The notes beneath the pieces were generated by a model. The model had not been told where the DNA came from, searched no databases, and saw nothing but the letters and a program-made list of their open reading frames with translations. DNA of 14,729 nt from the NCBI GenBank assembly GCA_031276545.1, contig JAISMW010000085.1, positions 1 through 14,729 of the forward strand, written 5' to 3'. A program made the position numbers and the translations under genes. This DNA is from Tannerellaceae bacterium. Its GTDB lineage: Bacteria > Bacteroidota > Bacteroidia > Bacteroidales > Tannerellaceae. Position 1 is the stretch's first letter; each line of letters starts with the position of its first letter. Below are positions 14,631-14,729 of this stretch, piece by piece.

Positions 14631-14651
14631 TTGACTCCCCAAAAGAGTTAA
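14631..14651 (+). promoter_or_regulatory. Small inverted repeat before the right-edge reading frame
   Basis: TTGACTC (14631-14637) and GAGTTAA (14645-14651) form a 7-bp stem with one G-U pair around a CCCAAAA loop. It ends 2 nt before the ATG at 14654. It could be a translation-control hairpin or the end of an insertion element; the sequence does not decide. Confidence 0.3.
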
Positions 14652-14653
14652 AG

Positions 14654-14729
14654 ATGCAATTAAGAACGAAGAAACAGCGAACGTATTTTAATGAAGTGAT
14701 TAGATTGAATTGTGAGTATGGCTACGGAG
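14654..14729 (+). CDS. Partial reading frame at right edge, possible helix-turn-helix/transposase-like start
   Basis: An open frame starts at ATG 14654 and reads MQLRTKKQRT then YFNEVIRLNCEYGYG up to the window end (25 codons). The basic start followed by a YF-x-E-V-I-R-L-N helix and a G-Y-G turn vaguely recalls the N-terminal helix-turn-helix of Bacteroidales transposase-type proteins, but too little is visible to name it. The short AT-rich style differs from the neighbouring ATPase. No promoter is recognised upstream. The frame could also be fortuitous. Confidence 0.35.
   Translation, partial: MQLRTKKQRTYFNEVIRLNCEYGYG

Overview
The window looks like a chromosomal segment of a Bacteroidales bacterium (Bacteroides/Parabacteroides-like). 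The evidence is a response regulator whose output domain closely resembles Bacteroides RprY, promoters of the Bacteroidetes type (a TAnnTTTG -7 box, once paired with a TTTG -33 box 20 bp upstream), AT-rich start regions mostly lacking Shine-Dalgarno motifs, and a lipoprotein-adaptor/RND/TolC efflux operon typical of the phylum. Genus and function assignments come from reading motifs, not from database searches.

Left edge (1-1775, all minus strand): the start of an AT-rich type I CRISPR-cas operon, transcribed leftward as cas6, cas5, cas3. cas5 and cas3 share the TAATG overlap, and cas3 runs off the window after its HD nuclease region. No cas7, cas8 or repeat-spacer array is visible here.

Middle (1882-8695, minus strand): a four-gene efflux operon transcribed leftward as tolC-like outer membrane factor, lipoprotein membrane-fusion protein, AcrB-type RND pump and a small PII-like protein. 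A hairpin follows, then an orphan RprY-like response regulator with an eroded acidic pocket. The operon starts from a textbook Bacteroidetes promoter at 8742-8773. The PII-like protein may modulate the pump; this rests on gene order only.

Intergenic region (8696-9499): the most unusual part. A tandem array of nine 42-bp units (9017-9403), each with a TCGCA-N4-TGCGA dyad and three or four GATC sites (30 GATC in all), lies between the divergent efflux and helicase genes. It is bracketed by a heptanucleotide repeat (consensus AGTGAAT, 8841-8924) on the left and three heptads of the same family in inverted orientation (9435-9455) on the right.

Right part (9500-14402): a GC-rich, 990-residue Dna2-like protein (RecB-type nuclease plus Upf1-like superfamily 1 helicase) on the plus strand. 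It overlaps by 11 bp, tail to tail, a minus-strand P1B-2 (Zn/Cd/Pb) ATPase whose promoter carries adjacent dyads. At the right edge (14654-14729) begins a plus-strand reading frame of unknown, possibly transposase-like, nature.
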